Of a DNA stretch of 64,000 bases, positions 23,707 to 34,411 are shown piece after piece. The DNA comes from Glandiceps talaboti. Lineage: Eukaryota; Hemichordata; Enteropneusta; Spengelidae. A program made the translations under genes and the position numbers. Every line of letters starts with the position of its first letter. Position 1 is the stretch's first letter. Location: the NCBI RefSeq assembly GCF_964340395.1, contig NC_135556.1, positions 3,517,501 through 3,581,500 on the forward strand, in the 5' to 3' direction. The notes under the pieces are model-generated. The model saw only the letters and a program-made list of their open reading frames with translations, did no database searches and was not told where the DNA came from.

Positions 23707-25610
23707 CAGGGCCGTAGCCTGCGAAAATGCTAATTTGCATAAATTTGCATGCAATTTACATAATATCTATTTTAGTATACGCAATTAAATATCATATGTA
23801 AGGTCAGAAAAAATGAAAAATGCTGGTCAACGGGTAACCTAACCCATCACATTTGGGTAAGTAGGTCGATTTCATTTTTTCACAATGCTTGACAAGGATA
23901 AAACAAACCATATATAATGATAGCAACATATTTCAGGTCGAGTTTAGATAGAACTTATTCAGTCATCTTGATACTATCTCATGCAATTTGTCTGCAAACA
24001 AATGTTGTAGTTCCTCTCACCCTCTCTTCTCAAAAAATGTTAAGCCCCGCCAATTGAATCTCGAGCATTATTTTAGCCACCCCTTCTGTCACCTACACTA
24101 CAATGGAGATATCAAATCATATGGTACAATGATGCATTGGAAGGAGACAACTCAAAAGGTGAAAAAAAATGAAAATAAGACAGTGTAGGAGGCCATTTAG
24201 AGGCATAGAATATCAAACCATAGACATACTAAAATACCAGAATTGAAACAATTATGCTATGCATTACGTATTATCTGGAAGTGTATTTTGTGGCAAAGCT
24301 GAAAGATATTATGAGGATGTGCACATGGTAAATGACTTCTCCTGAAGTTTAATTTGGTTCCAAAAAATCCCGAATAAAGAGCAAAACATTTCAAGACTTT
24401 CAGACTGTTGATGGCCCAATGGTCGTAAACTTTTGTTCAATTCTTTTTAGTGCATATTGGATATTTAATCTCAATTCATGCTTGTATGCAACATCAGAGC
24501 CAAGTAAACCACTGTATAAGATATTATATTATTTAGAATAGACTCAAATGTTTATTGTTACATGTACTATTCAGAAAATATAAAGAAATGTCCTTAATTT
24601 ATTTTGAAAAACATGTGAAGCCCGGATATATTGCCCATCACCAGACAAAATATATATGCGTAGGTTGAACAGCTTTTTCACTTTTTCTGGCCTAATGTCG
24701 TATCTTTCAAAGTAGTTGCCGAAAAGATGTCACATTCAAAGTAAAAAAACGGATGGTGCTTTCTCAAATAAGTAACACAACAAAATAATCATCATTTCCT
24801 TTACCCAAACTTTTATGGCCACGTTTATGTCGGAACCCGGGGTGAACTCAGTGAATTCTCCTTGTTACCATCATTATATAATGGAAATGGAAGTTTGGAT
24901 TTTGATGTCGAAGGTACAGCTTTGTTTACAAATTCAGGGCCATTCTTTCCATAGCAAACTGTCTCTTCAAAATTAATTGCGGAATAACGGTAGTGTCAGT
25001 GTGCAATGAGATAATTATATCAAACATTTTTACCAAAGACAACGTCGAACACAATTATTGAAAGCGGATCTTCAAAGAGTGGATCTTAAACTGCGTACCT
25101 AGTTTAATAGCTTTTCAGGGCCACCAAATATTCCAAAAAGAGATCTGCCGTTTTATCAGTATGAAATGTTTTAATATAAGATCGAGCGCATCTTCGGAGT
25201 TACTGCATGCAGCATTGCAGGCGACCTCACGTTGAACGACTTTTTCCGTCTTTTTTTTATGAGTTTCGCTTGCTGCCATTATAATTGCGACTTGCTATCT
25301 TCAAATGAAGGAGACTTTCAAGACTACTGTTACTCGAGGAAAATGCGCAGTGCACGTGCGCACTACTTTTAATTGCTGCAAAAAGTACCAATTTTTAAGT
25401 GTACACATTTTTATTCAAAGTTAGGCCAGCGTACTATAGGGATATAAGATACATATTAGCCAGGAGTCAGTGTACAGTCAATAGTGAACCATCAATTTAA
25501 ATCGCGCATGCTAGGAATCGTCACGTAAATAACGATTTTAATGACATCGCTGTGTATTCAAAAAGTAGCTTTTTTTCTTCTTGATTCCAAAATCTCAGGC
25601 TACGGTACTG
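23707..25610. mobile_element. Non-autonomous TIR transposon (1,904 bp) inserted in the minisatellite
   Basis: The left end cagggccgtagcctgcga and the inverted right end cagtaccgtagcctgaga match at 15 of 18 positions. Both sides are flanked by gatgc (23,702-23,706 and 25,611-25,615), and removing the element with one gatgc restores a normal minisatellite unit. Ends starting CAG with a 5-bp duplication suggest a hAT-like element of the 5-bp-duplication type. The ends can also be read as CCAG with a 3-bp duplication (ATG). It contains no transposase. A 54-codon minus-strand frame near 25,280 (MAASETHKKKTEKVV start) is of unknown meaning. Confidence 0.75.
24172..24375. repeat. Dispersed repeat family C, copy 1
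   Basis: Shares 'gtaggaggccat', 'aaaccata', 'actaaa', and 'aatgacttctcctgaagttt' with 33,068-33,350, in the same order and orientation. This copy lies within the inserted TIR element, so the other copy may be a relic of the same transposon family. Confidence 0.55.
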
Positions 25611-25816
25611 GATGCACGTATGGAAGTACATTTTACACACAAAAGACAAATGATGAATGTATGGAAGTAAATTACACACACATAATGCATGTATGAAAGT
25701 AAATTACACATACATAAGGCAAATAATGCATGTATGGAAGTAAATTACACACACATAAGACAAATAATGCATGTATGGAAGTAAATTACACACAAATAAG
25801 GCAAATGATGCATGTT
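25611..25816. repeat. About 41-bp minisatellite, right part
   Basis: Continues the array interrupted at 23,706; five further units, somewhat more diverged than the left part. Confidence 0.9.
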
Positions 25817-26435
25817 GTTACTGTTGTAGCTTTCGCAACGTTTGGATTGGACACAACATGTCAACAAGTAATGATAAAAGAGTATCATGACGTTTGGAAT
25901 CGTATCTAGTGTTTGGCCCTCAACCCCTCGTTTTGGACCATTCAAAATGTTCTACTACCCATCACAGTCAGTATCAATCACACCTTTGTCATCCATATTA
26001 TATTCCACCCTAACTGAAAAAACAATGTGACTGCCTTCATTCATACCTCATACATATCTGCCTATCACGTGCTATCTTTAGAGTGGTTACACATTTCATT
26101 ACGCGATACCCAGCAGCACTTTAATTGATTATATGTGCAAAAGTTTTAGTTACGGTCTTGTGACTATAATATACTATTGCAATTAATACATATAATTCAT
26201 TGATTCGCCTCTGTTTCTCTATTTCTCTTAGTTCTGGTTCTGAAATGTCGGCTTCATGATGAATTTCTCACATCGGAATTTTCTACAAAACTAGTCACCA
26301 ATGAACATCCATATGCATCAGGGCCTGCATCAGCCTTCCTACCATTTATTAGCTCCCTAGCCTCTGGGACATCCCCCTTGGAGTAATGAGATTCATCTCC
26401 ACATGCATAGACTCGTCTCTGGTAGGCATCAAACT
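25817..26435. other. Intergenic, nothing recognised
   Basis: No coding segment or repeat could be supported. A short (ATC)n tract follows at 26,442-26,468. Confidence 0.4.
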
Positions 26436-26463
26436 TGCAACAATATCATCATCATCATCATCA

Positions 26464-27180
26464 TCATCTATCACAAAGTTTCATACCTTTGTACAGCTTC
26501 GCAGGTACATGACTTGGGTAACTCATCAAAAGTGGTACCATTCCACCTCGTATCATTGCAACAACATTTCCAAAACCAGCTTCAACTTTTTCAAGCAGAC
26601 CTGAAATTCTTTCAATAATTCCTTGCATAACATCATCAACGTTTGCTGCAGTAGCGAATACAGTCTGACGGTTAGCAGGAACTTCAGAATCTTCCGGTTC
26701 GGTCACATATACAGGGCATATGTAGTCATTGTCTTTCTGCCTCTTTGGTAAAAGTAATAGAGTTCTGCATAATTCCTGGAAATCTAGGAATCTTTTAGAG
26801 AAATTAATGTTCAAACCAACATCAACCATTAAGGCAGTACCGATAAGACAGACAGACATACATCGAATTTTCAACGACAAAAGCAGGATATGGAAACTTT
26901 TTACCAGCAATCTGAAATTGAAGGTCTATTTTTCAAGTACGTCCAAATTCTCACCTAGTATTTTAACTCGAACCATTGGAGTTGGACGAATTCATTTCTC
27001 TTTAAGGTTTGTTGACAGTTGCCTTAGTCGGTTACTAATTAATGTCACTCTGGATCCGGAATCAGTCAATATCTTCAATTCTTTATTTTCTACTTTGCCT
27101 ATAATATATAATACTATAACTATGAGATAATTCATCTACTGCATATACTTCTTCTCTATCTTACTACAAACATCATCTAA
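26464..27180 (-). pseudogene. Decayed LTR-retrotransposon protease (retropepsin) segment
   Basis: Read on the minus strand, the frame gives VENKELKILTDSGSRVTLIS. This is an aspartic-protease active-site motif (D-S-G) in a typical retropepsin setting. After two in-frame stops (near 26,993 and 26,926) it continues to LIGTALMVDVGLNINFSKRF, resembling the second conserved protease block, and then to an acidic linker. A third stop lies upstream near 27,139. No reverse transcriptase follows. Known retropepsins of Ty3/Gypsy-type elements cut the Gag-Pol polyprotein; this copy is clearly inactive. The family assignment is inference from the two motifs. Confidence 0.5.
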
Positions 27181-27710
27181 AGATTTGGGGACATAAGTTT
27201 CATTTCTACCTGCCACCTGGTTTTCCCCTGCTCCTTTGGCAGTTGTTAGTTTGCCGTATTGTCATGTCGAAATGGGTTCATTGAGTTGGTGAACCGCTGA
27301 GTTTGCTCCACATTTGTTTGATTAAACTATTGTTGTGGAGATGGTCCGTATGATTGCCACATATACGTTATTAAAATGTTTGCGTTTGCTGTAATTACAT
27401 AATTTCTTCGAACTTCGTGATTCATATTTAATCAACCGGCACTGGGGTCAATATGCAAGATTACTAATAGCAGACGTGTGTCTTAGATCAGAATGTGTGA
27501 TATGTCAAACTATTACATAACGTTACATTAGCGTTTCCCAGTATGAACCATTCTACACATCAATAAGTTTTATGACACAAGTCACCGGTACCCTGGTATC
27601 ATGAATGTATGTATCAAATTATATAGCACTTGAATCTTACACTCTTCTCAACAAGCTTTTCAGTACATGTGCCCTTTGTTTTGGTTTGAAGAATGTGCCA
27701 TGATATATTC
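27181..27710. other. No gene seen
   Basis: Possibly the upstream remains of the retroelement above; a zinc-knuckle signature was looked for and not found. Confidence 0.4.
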
Positions 27711-27714
27711 AATT

Positions 27715-27747
<33 letters not shown>

Positions 27748-27842
27748 TTTCATTCTTCTTTCGCCAAGTAGAGTGCTCGATCACCTTGGAGAGCTATCAT
27801 ACATAAAAATGAAAGAAGACGAGTCTGATATTACATAGTGGA

Positions 27843-27886
27843 ATTACACTACGGACCGTTTCACCCGAAGGATCGTCAGGTGTAAT
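27843..27886 (-). ncRNA. Hammerhead ribozyme-like motif, PLE type 1 (minus-strand copy)
   Basis: Exact reverse complement of the plus-strand motifs, downstream of the frameshifted minus-strand PLE; predicted cut after the base complementary to 27,850. All three copies keep every core base. Confidence 0.7.
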
Positions 27887-28009
27887 AGTGTGGTTTAATA
27901 GTATTCGTTAGTTATACATCCTGCTTAATGTACATAACTTATGTGTGTTCACTGACGGCTGTGTGTACACAAAAAGATTGACAACAAAGGTTACGTATTA
28001 TTAAGTAAG

Positions 28010-29787
28010 AACTTGTTAGCGTGCCGGCATTTACTGATTAATTCAGTTCTGCTGTTCAAGTTCGTTGATTTGTCGGCAGTTATAATAAAATATTTTTCCC
28101 AGAGGCATAGTTGACATCGTTTGGTAACGTTAGAGTATGAGGAAGCCTGCTTGAGAACTGACCAGTGTACGTCGTAATTATGTTGCTGTCTTTTAGGTGC
28201 CAAATGTATTTACTGAGTGCAGTGTCTTTCTTCTTGTGATCAAGTTTAAATGAAGACTTGTGGTTGTTAAACCTGCTTTTGAATTCTGTGTCACTAACGC
28301 CTATGTATGATTTGTGATCTTGGTTAGTGGTGACTGTTGCTTTGTAAACAACGCTTTTTATGAGGCATTTTCCTGCGAGAGGGCACTCCTTTGGTTTTCT
28401 GCAGTTACAGGTATTTTGTTGTGTTTGCTTAGCTTTTGAAAGTATGGCTTTATTATGACCGCTGATTAATTTACCCATGTTGTCCATGCAACTATAGCTC
28501 ACTTTAGTATTATTACGGTTGAAGATTTTATGCAGTACACTGGATATGGGGAAATGCTTGTCGATGAGGTTGAGAAATTTTCTACCGATGTTTGTTGAAA
28601 CGTGTTTACTGTAAGGTGGGTTGAACCAAGTTATATTACGGCTGCGATTCCGCTTGCGTTGAGTGTGTCTTGTTTGGTCAAATTTGAGGGTGTGATTATA
28701 TCCTGCTTCATTGAGTGCATCTTGGTAGGATGATGTAGTGGCGTCGAATAGTTGTTCATCACTGGAAATGTTGGATAGTCGTTGGTTTACCGAGCTGGGT
28801 ATGGTCTTAATTATGGCTTTAGGATGGTTTGATTTCTTGTTGACGTAGTGGGTGGTGTTATTTGGTTTTGTGTACGGTCGGTATGACTCGTCACGCAAGT
28901 TGAAAGTGACATCAAGGAAGTTGACAATTTTGATACCTTGGTCGGTGGTGATTCGAAGGCCGAGTTTCTTAAATTCTGAAGTTAGCTGCTTGGCTACTTT
29001 GTTGGCTTTCGATGGTGAATGGTTACGGAGTACAGCTAGGCCATCATCCCTGTATAATCCTACCTCATTATCAAACATATGTTTGACTTTACTAAGTAAG
29101 TAGGTGCCTATAAGTTCGCAAGTTTCTGCTCCGTCATAGCAGCCCATAGTAATATCAAATAGGTAGGGCGGGTTAGACTTGTGCCATGGTGAATCATCGT
29201 GGAAAAGTAGGGTTTTCTTTGTATGCATAATTATTTCCTTTTCTTCGTTCTTGATATCTGTAAAATTTGATGCGAAGTCAAGTGCTTCATCTAGAAGTTT
29301 CTGGGTGATTGATGGGTAGAATTCAACTACATCAAACGTGAGGAAAGAGCATGATTGCTTATTGGTAATAGATGTGAACCATTCAATGACAGAATTAGTG
29401 TTTTTCCATTGATGGGTATTAGTGGCCTTGATAATGTCCTTGTTAATGCGGTCGAGTATGGTTTTACTTACAATTCCGATTTCACTTTTTGCGGGGTTGA
29501 TTAGTCTACATTGAACGTGGTTGGGAAAGTTATCTTTGTGGTCCTTGATTGTAATGAATGCTGGTTTCTGCGCAAGTGTCTCAATTCTGTCATCCAGTTG
29601 AAGTTTCTCTGCGATACATTTTGCTTCGGCATTGATTTGTCCGGTTTGTGAAGTGGAAGTCCTCCTGTATTTCGCTGTGGTATTGTCTTTTAACAGTTTT
29701 TCGTATTCTTCCTTCTGTAACTTGTAATGATTGTTAGTTTTGTCGGCTGGGATAAACATGTTTTCAGACTGTTTGATACATTTAGCA
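28010..29787 (-). pseudogene. Penelope-like RT/GIY-YIG protein, N-terminally truncated and frameshifted
   Basis: An open frame of 559 codons runs from 29,759; the N-terminal domain is missing, cut off at the junction near 29,787. RT motifs: FLTFDVVEFYPS (motif A, catalytic Asp about residue 143), TMGCYDGAETCELIG (motif B region), GLYRDDGLAV (motif C, residues 236-239; YRDD variant). A Cys cluster CNCRKPKECPLAGKC (residues 451-465) precedes the nuclease domain, whose core reads VVYKATV...SYIGVSD, so the first GIY is degenerate and YIG is kept. One base is missing near 28,180 relative to the plus-strand copy (aacataattacg against aacattaattacg). This shifts the frame after about residue 526 and destroys the normal C-terminus. 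The Cys cluster recalls the zinc-finger-bearing PLE groups; the clade is not assigned. Confidence 0.88.
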
Positions 29788-29910
29788 AGTTGAAAGTGAC
29801 ATCAAGGAAGTTGACAATTTTGATACCTTGGTCGGTGGTGATTCGAAGGCCGAGTTTCTTAAATTCTGAAGTTAGCTGCTTGGCTACTTTGTTGGCTTTC
29901 GATGGTACCA
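29788..29910 (-). repeat. Short PLE RT fragment forming one arm of a hairpin
   Basis: Equivalent to residues 249-288 of the minus-strand protein (PSKANKVAKQLTSEFKKLGL onward). It is directly abutted at 29,911 by the same sequence on the plus strand, so 29,788-30,036 is a near-perfect inverted repeat with arms of about 120 bp and almost no loop. Confidence 0.85.
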
Positions 29911-29911
29911 T

Positions 29912-30940
29912 TCACCATCGAAAGCCAACAAAGTAGCCAAGCAGCTAACTTCAGAATTTAAGAAACTCGGCCTTCGAATCACCACCGACCAAGGTATCAA
30001 AATTGTCAACTTCCTTGATGTCACTTTCAACTTGCGTGACGAGTCATACCGACCGTACACAAAACCAAATAACACCACCCACTACGTCAACAAGAAATCA
30101 AACCATCCTAAAGCCATAATTAAGACCATACCCAGCTCGGTAAACCAACGACTATCCAACATTTCCAGTGATGAACAACTATTCGACGCCACTACATCAT
30201 CCTACCAAGATGCACTCAATGAAGCAGGATATAATCACACCCTCAAATTTGACCAAACAAGACACACTCAACGCAAGCGGAATCGCAGCCGTAATATAAC
30301 TTGGTTCAACCCACCTTACAGTAAACACGTTTCAACAAACATCGGTAGAAAATTTCTCAACCTCATCGACAAGCATTTCCCCATATCCAGTGTACTGCAT
30401 AAAATCTTCAACCGTAATAATACTAAAGTGAGCTATAGTTGCATGGACAACATGGGTAAATTAATCAGCGGTCATAATAAAGCCATACTTTCAAAAGCTA
30501 AGCAAACACAACAAAATACCTGTAACTGCAGAAAACCAAAGGAGTGCCCTCTCGCAGGAAAATGCCTCATAAAAAGCGTTGTTTACAAAGCAACAGTCAC
30601 CACTAACCAAGATCACAAATCATACATAGGCGTTAGTGACACAGAATTCAAAAGCAGGTTTAACAACCACAAGTCTTCATTTAAACTTGATCACAAGAAG
30701 AAAGACACTGCACTCAGTAAATACATTTGGCACCTAAAAGACAGCAACATTAATTACGACGTACACTGGTCAGTTCTCAAGCAGGCTTCCTCATACTCTA
30801 ACGTTACCAAACGATGTCAACTATGCCTCTGGGAAAAATATTTTATTATAACTGCCGACAAATCAACGAACTTGAACAGCAGAACTGAATTAATCAGTAA
30901 ATGCCGGCACGCTAACAAGTTCTTACTTAATAATACGTAA
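29912..30940 (+). pseudogene. Penelope-like protein, C-terminal half with intact end
   Basis: A continuous frame begins in the middle of RT (residue 246 equivalent, HSPSKANKV) and runs through the Cys cluster and YIG to an undamaged C-terminus ending [12 protein letters not shown]. It has no start codon of its own and lacks RT motifs A to C. It is the intact counterpart of the frameshifted minus-strand tail and is almost identical to it, so the two arose recently from one source. Confidence 0.88.
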
Positions 30941-31044
30941 CCTTTGTTGTCAATCTTTTTGTGTACACACAGCCGTCAGTGAACACACATAAGTTATGTA
31001 CATTAAGCAGGATGTATAACTAACGAATACTATTAAACCACACT

Positions 31045-31088
31045 ATTACACCTGACGATCCTTCGGGTGAAACGGTCCGTAGTGTAAT
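31045..31088 (+). ncRNA. Hammerhead ribozyme-like motif, PLE type 1 (plus-strand copy)
   Basis: 44 nt with the hammerhead order: stem I strand attacac, CTGACGA, stem II tccttcgggt, GAAA, short stem III cggtccg, cleavage triplet GTA (predicted cut after 31,081), stem I strand gtgtaat. Stem I is a perfect 7-bp helix. Stem II is weak: the pair next to the core would be U-U unless A9 is recruited. Activity is therefore uncertain. It lies about 105 nt after the PLE stop codon, where PLE hammerheads are expected. Confidence 0.7.
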
Positions 31089-31125
31089 TCCACTATGTAA
31101 TATCAGACTCGTCTTCTTTCATTTT

Positions 31126-31127
<2 letters not shown>

Positions 31128-31175
<48 letters not shown>
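31128..31175. repeat. (TA)n tract at a PLE 3' end
   Basis: Begins right after 'tttttatg', the same end point as at 31,727 and (inverted) at 27,803. Confidence 0.9.
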
Positions 31176-31176
<1 letters not shown>

Positions 31177-31196
31177 GACGTATCTTACAGTCTACA

Positions 31197-31238
31197 TCTC
31201 CTGACGAGTGATTTACTCACGAAACAGGCTTGTAGAGA
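31197..31238 (+). ncRNA. Canonical hammerhead ribozyme, PLE type 2
   Basis: Stem I tctc/gaga, CTGACGA at 31,201-31,207, stem II gtga-tttac-tcac with the standard G-C closing pair, GAAA at 31,221-31,224, stem III aca-ggct-tgt, cleavage triplet GTA with predicted cut after 31,234. Every core position fits the consensus. The short stem III is typical of retroelement-encoded hammerheads. The motif sits in a 100-bp island between two (TA)n tracts and is unrelated in loops to the type 1 motif, so it probably comes from a different PLE subfamily. Confidence 0.78.
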
Positions 31239-31269
31239 CGAAAAACCCGACTTGATTTTCTTCTACCCT

Positions 31270-31415
<146 letters not shown>

Positions 31416-31721
31416 ATACGATGTCAACTATGCCTCTGGGAAAAATATTTTATTATAACTGCCGACAAATCAACGAACTTGAACAGCAGAACTGAATTAA
31501 TCAGTAAATGCCGGCACGCTAACAAGTTCTTACTTAATAATACGTAACCTTTGTTGTCAATCTTTTTGTGTACACACAGCCGTCAGTGAACACACATAAG
31601 TTATGTACATAATGCAGGATGTATACTATTAAACCACACTATTACACCTGACGATCCTTCGGGTGAAACGGTCCGTAGTGTAATTCCACTATGTAATATC
31701 AGACTCGTCTTCTTTCATTTT

Positions 31722-31726
<5 letters not shown>
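31416..31726 (+). mobile_element. PLE 3'-terminal fragment
   Basis: Starts inside the last 50 codons of the PLE protein (acgatgtcaactatgcctct), passes the stop and 3' UTR, includes a hammerhead and ends at 'catttttatg' before (TA)n, exactly as the copy ending at 31,127. Confidence 0.85.
31641..31684 (+). ncRNA. Hammerhead ribozyme-like motif, PLE type 1 (second plus-strand copy)
   Basis: Identical 44-nt motif in the 3'-fragment copy at 31,416-31,726; predicted cut after 31,677. Upstream flank differs from the first copy by a 10-bp deletion (gtataactaacgaatactat against gtatactat). Confidence 0.7.
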
Positions 31727-31800
<74 letters not shown>

Positions 31801-31802
<2 letters not shown>

Positions 31803-31935
31803 CTCGGTGAGTATCAATCTGCTAAGACAGTGCTCTATACCGCAGTGGCAGAGCGTAATGGTTTTGCCAAAACCATTACACTCTGCCACTGCGGTATAGA
31901 GCACTGTCTTAGCAGATTGATACTCACCGAGTTAC
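31801..31935. repeat. Palindrome with 65-bp arms
   Basis: The left arm aactcggtgagtatcaatct onward is the inverse of the right arm ending agattgatactcaccgagtt. There is one mismatch (gagcg against gagtg) and a loop of only a few bases. It contains 'ccgcagtggcagagcgt', which looks like a tRNA D-arm. It directly precedes the PLE 5' fragment. Confidence 0.9.
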
Positions 31936-32077
31936 ATACGCTCCTCCTCCAAGTCGAGCACTCTACTCAACCAGCTACCAGAACCAGAATGGAACAGCCA
32001 CGAAAGGTAAACCTGAACTACTCTCTAAAGAACATTCCCCTCCCACCTTCGAACACTTACACAAAAAAACTAACCAA

Positions 32078-32080
<3 letters not shown>
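31936..32080 (+). pseudogene. PLE 5' fragment: leader and first 30 codons
   Basis: ATG at 31,989 opens MEQPRKVNLNYSLKNIPLPP, a sequence like the N-terminal start of PLE proteins ('NYSLKNIP'). It is cut after about 30 codons by (TA)n. The leader 31,936-31,985 read on the minus strand contains 'agctggttgagtagagtgct', which resembles a tRNA box A region. A matching 'agtagagtgctcga' occurs at 27,766-27,780. Confidence 0.6.

Positions 32081-32081
<1 letters not shown>

Positions 32082-32168
<87 letters not shown>
32082..32168. repeat. (TA)n tract, 87 bp
   Basis: Truncates the PLE 5' fragment on its right. Confidence 0.95.
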
Positions 32169-32170
<2 letters not shown>

Positions 32171-32619
32171 GCAATTTGTTATCATCAATTTATGTACCAA
32201 ATGTTGTCATTACTTAACTTGATAAGCTCACAGCTACATCAATCAACCGTAATTAGTTGATGCGAACTTTGCACCTTGATATTACAAAATACGTTTGTCG
32301 TCGACAGCTCAGCATGTGGCATTTGCTCGATGGTAAGGGTGGTTTCAACAGTGGATCATTGAGTTATTTGACCCGGGTAAGTTAAAAGACTATTAAATAT
32401 ATAATTAGCAATGAGTCTTAAGAACATATACAGGTATATCAGATTCCATCATTATTTGAGAATTGCAATATAAATGAACACTATCAAATGTTGTAGTACG
32501 AGTAGCACACCTGCAATGGTGTAGAATCTTGTCACGATGTTGTATTCATAAACAAGTTCTATATAAAAGATCATGGTCCAACATCGGTTATTTGTTGATA
32601 GGCTGGAGTCAGCACCTAC

Positions 32620-33350
32620 GAGGGGGGGGGGGGCTGGGGAGAATTTTTTTTGCTCAAAAACATTTTCGCAGCCCCACCCCCTCCCCTTCGTGCTCTCACA
32701 AATGTCACCCCCTCTCGAAATGAACCCACGAATTTTTACGGTAGCCCCCTTCCAGCTACACATATTTTAATGTATAATGATAGAGTACCCCCCCCCCCCC
32801 CGCTCCACTTCAGAGTTGTATAGTATGGTGCACTACATTAAACTAACAGTGGGACTTCAGCATCCATACATAACAATGAGAGATTTCTTTACAAATATAT
32901 GTAGACTTTGTGAAAAAGGTCTCGCGTTGTGCTGTACTTTGAGATACTTAGTCAGCAGGGTTTTATCTTCTCAGTTTTGATTCTGGGCAGAGAAAACATC
33001 CCCATGATAGCTAGTGGCCATGGGTGGGGAGGATGTGGGAGGGGATTCCCACGGTGAGCACTTAAAAAATAAAGTCATGTAGGAGGCCATATAATGGCAA
33101 TGATAATTTCAAACCATACATATTACTAAAGTATCGAAAGCCGTAGAGTAATTGTCTTCAATACCCTAATTTTACTCGAGTCAATGCATTACTATACAAC
33201 TGTATGGCTATATAATATTACCTACACTTTAACGTACCTATTCAGAGATATTTTGGCAGACACACATTTTTTTTTGTAAATGAAGAGTACAATTTTGCAA
33301 AGTACAAGATAAACGACTTTTCCTGAGGTTTGAATGTTCAAAAAATCTCC
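32620..33350. repeat. C/G-tract repeats and dispersed repeat family C, copy 2
   Basis: 32,620-32,800 is rich in G and C homopolymers with short T runs. 33,068-33,350 matches 24,172-24,375 (gtaggaggccat ... ctgaggtttgaatg ... caaaaaatc). No gene is seen. Confidence 0.5.
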
Positions 33351-33355
33351 AGAGG

Positions 33356-33597
<242 letters not shown>

Positions 33598-33599
33598 GA

Positions 33600-34410
33600 A
33601 GACATACACATTCGGACTATCAGAATTTTCATGCCTCCCCCCTTTGAACCGTCCATTTCTTTCATGGACCCCCAATTTCCCACCTCCCCCCCCCGCCGTA
33701 ATTTCTGATTTCAGCCTTACGGGAGTGGGGAGGGGGTAAATGGATTGGTAGTCTGTAAGATACAGATATTTGTGCCATGCTATGAGTCAGCACTCGTCGT
33801 CTGTACTATTCTATGGGAGTATGACTGCTATAGATCAAAGGATTTCGGCCACTCCTTGAACTTGTGATTAAAAGCAGAGGTCATTATGTATAAACCACCA
33901 TTGACAGGCTAGCATCATCAGTTTGGCACCTACTAGAACATAACCATATTTTATGATTGGCTGCAACCCAGTCAGGTTGCTGATGTGGGAAGTGGGGTAT
34001 ATTAGTATAGAAGCCTGATGGGGCTGAACCCGGGTTGAAACACCACGACTGATCTATCTATTTGTATATCTCATCATCAATTGGTTTACTCATGAAAATA
34101 TACTGTCAATGTCATCAGTGGTCATAGTTCTGTCTTACTCTGCAGAAATGATCAAATTGCTGTAATAAAATCAAGCTACACTATATTTAATTTATGAAAT
34201 CTAAAATCGGGGGTGGATTATCCGATTTCCTACTCTAACTATATTTCCATCATCTGATTCAGGATTATTCTATTAAAATCTCTGAATCTTTCTGGTTTCT
34301 CCAAAAAAGTCTTCCACTTGTTGTTGTCACAATATTCTCTGTGTTGTCAGTTGTCGACTTTGTCACATCAGGTGTTGGTGTTGTTGTCGTGGTTGGATTT
34401 TCGTTTTATC
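33600..34410. other. No gene seen
   Basis: Intergenic DNA with one C-rich patch (33,630-33,740). No feature could be supported. Confidence 0.4.
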
Positions 34411-34411
34411 C

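Noticed and set aside
22575-23754. Overlapping Cys/His/Ile-rich minus-strand frames that look like a repeat protein
   Set aside because: They follow the about 41-bp minisatellite, run in several frames at once and are broken wherever the unit length changes.
28852-30078. Frames opposite the PLE protein
   Set aside because: Antisense shadows of RT.
31936-31985. Functional tRNA gene on the minus strand
   Set aside because: A box A-like word is present, but no box B, acceptor stem or anticodon arm could be folded.
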